A stretch of DNA of 64,000 bases from Candidatus Babelota bacterium (GTDB lineage: Bacteria; Babelota; Babeliae; Babelales; Vermiphilaceae): assembly GCA_003963225.1 (NCBI GenBank), contig RXKB01000023.1, positions 1 through 64,000 on the forward strand. The letters are read 5' to 3'. Made by a program: the position numbers and the translations under genes. The notes below the pieces were generated by a model that worked only from the letters and a program-made list of their open reading frames with translations, was not told the origin of the DNA and made no database searches. Each line of letters opens with the position of its first letter. The first letter of the stretch is position 1. Shown one piece after another: positions 60,438-64,000 of this stretch.

Positions 60438-63400
60438 ATGAGTTGTCCCAATATTAATAGTCCAGAGTGGCGAAAATTAGTATCTAATTTAGGAGAAGAT
60501 ATTGCATATAGAGTATTTGCAATAGATCCAGAGTTGCAATATGTAGACGCTATTATTGATGGTATAAATAATACTGACAATTTACAAATATCTTATGCAT
60601 TTAAATCAACAAATCGTAAGACTAACAATCCTATCTTTGAGAAATTAGATAAGGCTATGAAGATTGCTAATAGCGAAGAAAATAGATCTTCATCATTAAA
60701 AAAGTTATTAGAAAATGGAGAGAAAACAATGCCTGGAAAGACATATATTGGATTAACTCCTTCTGATGGTATATTAAATAAGTATAGACAAAAATCTTAT
60801 GAAGATTCAGAACTTCGTATACAAAACGACGCTGATAAATTATATAAGGATTTACCAGAGGACACAAAAATATTTCACCCATTTACTAAAGAAAAATTAA
60901 CCAAGGATGAATATATAAACTATAGAACATCTGCTGTAAAGCATGGTGCTTATATGGGTAAAATTACTGAAATTGCTTTAACATTACCTTTAATTAGAAA
61001 TGAATTACAAGTTAAGGAAATGCTTAAAGAACTTGAAGACTTATTTGTAAAAGCTAATGAATTTAGAGATTTACGTAATCAGTATCTTCCAGAAAAATTA
61101 CGAAAAGGTAAAATAAATGAAAATTACTTTACTACTAGATTTGGATGGGCTATAAATTCCGAAACTTATCCTAATAAGATATTACAAATATTAGGAGTAG
61201 ATCTACTAAATAATCCTGATACAAAATATGTTTTTCAACCTGTAATGACTTCAAGTATTCTTGGAGTTAAATCAGTATTAGATATGTTGATTGAGCATGA
61301 ACCTCATGTATATTCTATAGTAGATTTCAAATCTGGTTTTAAGTTTGGAGAACTAGGATCTTCAATTCCTTTAAAATTTTATAGAGGGTTGAATAGTGAT
61401 TTTATGGATAATCCTCAAACTATGGCTAAGCTGCAAATTATGTGGGAGGCTGTACTAGTAAGACTAAATGATCCTAAAGCAAGTTTTCATAGTTTAAAAG
61501 CAGCATGGATTACAGGAAAGGATTCATTAAACAAACAAGGTATTCTTTATCATGTTGATCCTAAAGACTTCATAAAACTCATAGAAGATTTTATAAAGGT
61601 AGAATATCCAACAGAGTATGAACAGTTAAAAATTGCAGATCCTCAGCTATTTGACTATCGAACATATACACAAGAAGGTCCAGAAGCTAAAGAGATTAAG
61701 AAAAAATTTACAACTTCACAAGAAGATAGATTACTATCAGATATAACTCAAGAAATTGTCTTTAGACAGACATTTATGTCTTATATGGAAGAAGGTAGTA
61801 AATCTTTTCAAGATGAGAAAATTAGACGTTTGTATGATACATACTTGGATTATACTCCAGATAATGCACAGAAGTTAATGCCTTTTTTGAAGATTGGTGA
61901 AGACTTTAAAAATATTCGTGATCTATCCTTAGGAGAATATTGGCTAGGTTCTTTCTATAATATAAAACATTCTGTAATTTCAGCTGCATTAGAAGTAGTA
62001 CATAAGCAAATGATTAAAGTTACTTCTGCTTATCAAAGAGACAATCTTATTTTAAAGCAATTGCTGACAAAAGTAGCTATTAAATATGTTAAAGGGTCTA
62101 ACCCTGATGCTATAAATAAGCTAAAAAATATACTAGCAGACCCTGCATCAAACCTTTCAATAGCATTTAAAAAGATTTTTGGTTCTTATGATCAAGAATT
62201 ATTAAATGGTTGGATTTATAGAACAGAATTTAATGATGCAACTAGTCAGCATGAGAAAGTTATGGCAACTACTGAGGAAGAATTACTAGAGAATGTAAAA
62301 AACAATCCAAAGTATAGTTGGATTATGGAAAATGGTAAAATTGGTAAACCTTTTATCGATCTAATGCATTTTCTAAATGATAGGTATAGTTCTATTTTAG
62401 ATCACAGTAGAGAAGATTCTTTATGGAATAAACAACTTGCATATAAATTAGATAGAGAGCAGAATAAAGAGAAAGTAACTTTTGGTGATGAAATAAATTC
62501 ATCGGAATATCGTAAAGCAAAACCTTTTATTTATATAAAAGGTTGGTTTCCAAAGGTAGCTAAAATGGAATCTGAGTTTGATAAAATCTCTTTTAAAGGG
62601 AAATTTAAGGAATTTATGCGAAAGTATTTTACTAATTTTTATGAATTAGCTTTTGATGAATACAATAATAATGCTGAAATTATTCCATTGAGAGGTTTAG
62701 GAAATTCTGTAAGTAGCATGGAAGGTGAATATTCTCTTTCTATTGAAAATCAGTTTGAAACCTTTATGAAATCTGCATATGGTAAAATGTATTTAACAGA
62801 TGCACATTCTTTTATTGAAGCTATTAAAGTTAAAAACCAAGATAAAGAAACTAAAAAACCAATACTACCTAGACTAGAAGCCTGGTTAAATGCTCAACAA
62901 AACTTAGCATTAAAAGGTCGAAGGGCTGTAATGACTAGTCCTTGGTCTAGGCCATTACCTTTTACGTTCTCTTTTGATGATAAAGAAACTGGACAAGCTA
63001 TAAAAGTAATGCAAAGTTTTAATCTAGGTAAAGCTTTATTATCTTTAGGTACTTTAACAAGTTATATTAGATTAGGATTTAATATACGAGGTGGTATTAA
63101 AAATACTTTGGGTATTATGATGTCATCAGTTACTGAAGCATCTAAGCAGTCTATAATGCAAAAACTCTATAATGATCCAAAGTATACTTCTTTTGTAAAA
63201 GATTTTACAACTATGGGAGCAGGTGAATTTGCAAAAGCTTTAAAGCCTGCTATAGGAGTTCAAGTAGATGCTATGAAAGGAAAATTAAATAGTAATAAAG
63301 CTTGGGTGCTTATGAATAAATTTGGATATATCCCATCAATTTCTCCATTAAGAAGTGAAAGAAAGTATTTTGTAACATCTAATAATAATGCATTAAGTAT

Positions 63401-64000
63401 GGATTTAGCATTACTCCCATACTCTACTTCGGAAGAAGTTTTAGTTTCTACTTTTTTCATAGCCCAAATGAATCATATTAAGATTCAAAGAGGTCCTATG
63501 AAAGGTAAATCTTTATGGGATATGTATGAGCAGCAAGAAGTTATTGATCCTTCAACAGGAATTACTTATACAGACTATGTGTATAAAAAAGATGAGGATG
63601 GAGAAGATTATGTAAGAGGTGTTGTTACTGATGCTAATGGTAATATTGAAAAATTAACTGGGTTATCTAACAAAGAATTAATGGCTATGCATGCTATCTA
63701 TGAAGAAAAGCAAGGAGGATTTGCTACATTAGATAGAACATTAATTGAATCTACTGTTATGGGACAAGTGCTTGTACAATTTAGAAGACATCTTCAATCT
63801 ATACTAAGACATGGTTTACAAAGTTATGGTGAAAACTATATAAAAGGGAGGTATCAAGATACTAAAAAATTAGACGAGAAGGGTAATCCTATATATGAAT
63901 TTTCTGCTAAGACCGTAGAAGGGAAATGGATGACAATGGCAGGTTGCTTATTACACTATTTACCAAAAATGTCAAAAATTTTTGGAAAAAACACTTCAGT
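60438..64000 (+). CDS. Giant virion protein, partial (right edge)
   Basis: Starts MSCPNINSPEWRKLVSNLGE and remains open for 1187 codons to the edge of the window. Long charged helical regions predominate. One segment near residue 295 (SIVDFKSGFKF) resembles the hhDhKxG heart of PD-(D/E)xK nucleases, and near residue 875 LGTLTSYIRLGFNIRGGIKNTLGIMMS looks like the Gly/Asn-rich helix-breaking segment that follows the polymerase domain in other crAss-like giant proteins. It may therefore be a partner or second part of the virion polymerase complex. Its full length cannot be seen. Confidence 0.65.
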   Translation, partial: MSCPNINSPEWRKLVSNLGEDIAYRVFAIDPELQYVDAIIDGINNTDNLQISYAFKSTNRKTNNPIFEKLDKAMKIANSEENRSSSLKKLLENGEKTMPGKTYIGLTPSDGILNKYRQKSYEDSELRIQNDADKLYKDLPEDTKIFHPFTKEKLTKDEYINYRTSAVKHGAYMGKITEIALTLPLIRNELQVKEMLKELEDLFVKANEFRDLRNQYLPEKLRKGKINENYFTTRFGWAINSETYPNKILQILGVDLLNNPDTKYVFQPVMTSSILGVKSVLDMLIEHEPHVYSIVDFKSGFKFGELGSSIPLKFYRGLNSDFMDNPQTMAKLQIMWEAVLVRLNDPKASFHSLKAAWITGKDSLNKQGILYHVDPKDFIKLIEDFIKVEYPTEYEQLKIADPQLFDYRTYTQEGPEAKEIKKKFTTSQEDRLLSDITQEIVFRQTFMSYMEEGSKSFQDEKIRRLYDTYLDYTPDNAQKLMPFLKIGEDFKNIRDLSLGEYWLGSFYNIKHSVISAALEVVHKQMIKVTSAYQRDNLILKQLLTKVAIKYVKGSNPDAINKLKNILADPASNLSIAFKKIFGSYDQELLNGWIYRTEFNDATSQHEKVMATTEEELLENVKNNPKYSWIMENGKIGKPFIDLMHFLNDRYSSILDHSREDSLWNKQLAYKLDREQNKEKVTFGDEINSSEYRKAKPFIYIKGWFPKVAKMESEFDKISFKGKFKEFMRKYFTNFYELAFDEYNNNAEIIPLRGLGNSVSSMEGEYSLSIENQFETFMKSAYGKMYLTDAHSFIEAIKVKNQDKETKKPILPRLEAWLNAQQNLALKGRRAVMTSPWSRPLPFTFSFDDKETGQAIKVMQSFNLGKALLSLGTLTSYIRLGFNIRGGIKNTLGIMMSSVTEASKQSIMQKLYNDPKYTSFVKDFTTMGAGEFAKALKPAIGVQVDAMKGKLNSNKAWVLMNKFGYIPSISPLRSERKYFVTSNNNALSMDLALLPYSTSEEVLVSTFFIAQMNHIKIQRGPMKGKSLWDMYEQQEVIDPSTGITYTDYVYKKDEDGEDYVRGVVTDANGNIEKLTGLSNKELMAMHAIYEEKQGGFATLDRTLIESTVMGQVLVQFRRHLQSILRHGLQSYGENYIKGRYQDTKKLDEKGNPIYEFSAKTVEGKWMTMAGCLLHYLPKMSKIFGKNTS

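Noticed and set aside
1..64000. tRNA genes, CRISPR arrays, insertion sequences
   Set aside because: No cloverleaf with a TTCRA loop, no array of regularly spaced direct repeats and no transposase motif was seen on either strand.

Overview
The window is a 64 kb piece of a low-GC, strongly one-directional double-stranded DNA phage genome. Every supported gene lies on the + strand, with short spacers, many TAATG or ATGA junctions, almost only TAA stops and Arg mainly as AGA. The gene content (terminase, portal, major capsid protein, ring-type connectors, a 1464-residue stabilisation/muzzle-like protein, very large virion proteins and a virion RNA polymerase with a DFDVD metal-binding motif) points to a crAss-like phage (order Crassvirales) or a close relative. 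The host is probably a member of Bacteroidota: a promoter at 101-132 fits the Bacteroidota consensus (TTTG, about 20 nt, TAnnTTTG), and several proteins carry Bacteroidota-style adhesin domains.

Layout. 1-358 is non-coding and holds a promoter, an overlapping inverted repeat and a folded leader. 359-4320 is a run of small genes: a tiny membrane protein, a crAss001_48-like coiled coil, zinc-ribbon proteins, a GroES-like co-chaperonin and a cysteine peptidase/endolysin. 4329-5948 is a full GroEL. 5957-16671 is the head module: TerL, portal, an acidic putative scaffold, MCP, a post-MCP protein, a ring-type connector and an abundant-looking structural protein followed by a strong terminator. 16824-28441 is an accessory and receptor region: tail fibre, secreted or membrane proteins, holin, and a cassette of Cys-rich and Ig/cadherin-like adhesin proteins without signal peptides, ending in another terminator. 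28554-34959 is the tail module (ring proteins and muzzle). 34959-64000 encodes giant internal virion proteins, including one of 5968 residues that combines a superfamily 1 helicase, a zincin-type HExxH motif and the polymerase motif, then a DUF5856-like protein and a further giant protein cut by the right edge.

How it works together (inference from related phages): the chaperonin pair may help fold capsid or giant virion proteins; TerL, portal, scaffold and MCP build and fill the head; ring and muzzle proteins form the short tail; fibres and adhesins bind the host; the giant proteins are packaged and injected, the polymerase part starting early transcription; the holin and peptidase act in lysis.

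Most unusual points: the giant fused helicase/zincin/RNA polymerase protein; a phage-borne GroES plus GroEL set; a decayed GIY-YIG homing endonuclease that has split the 5' end of a virion gene and left a duplicated AQGG motif; a recurring AQGG / ITAKR module in several giant proteins; and structured non-coding segments at 139-330, 13421-13562 and 16677-16783.
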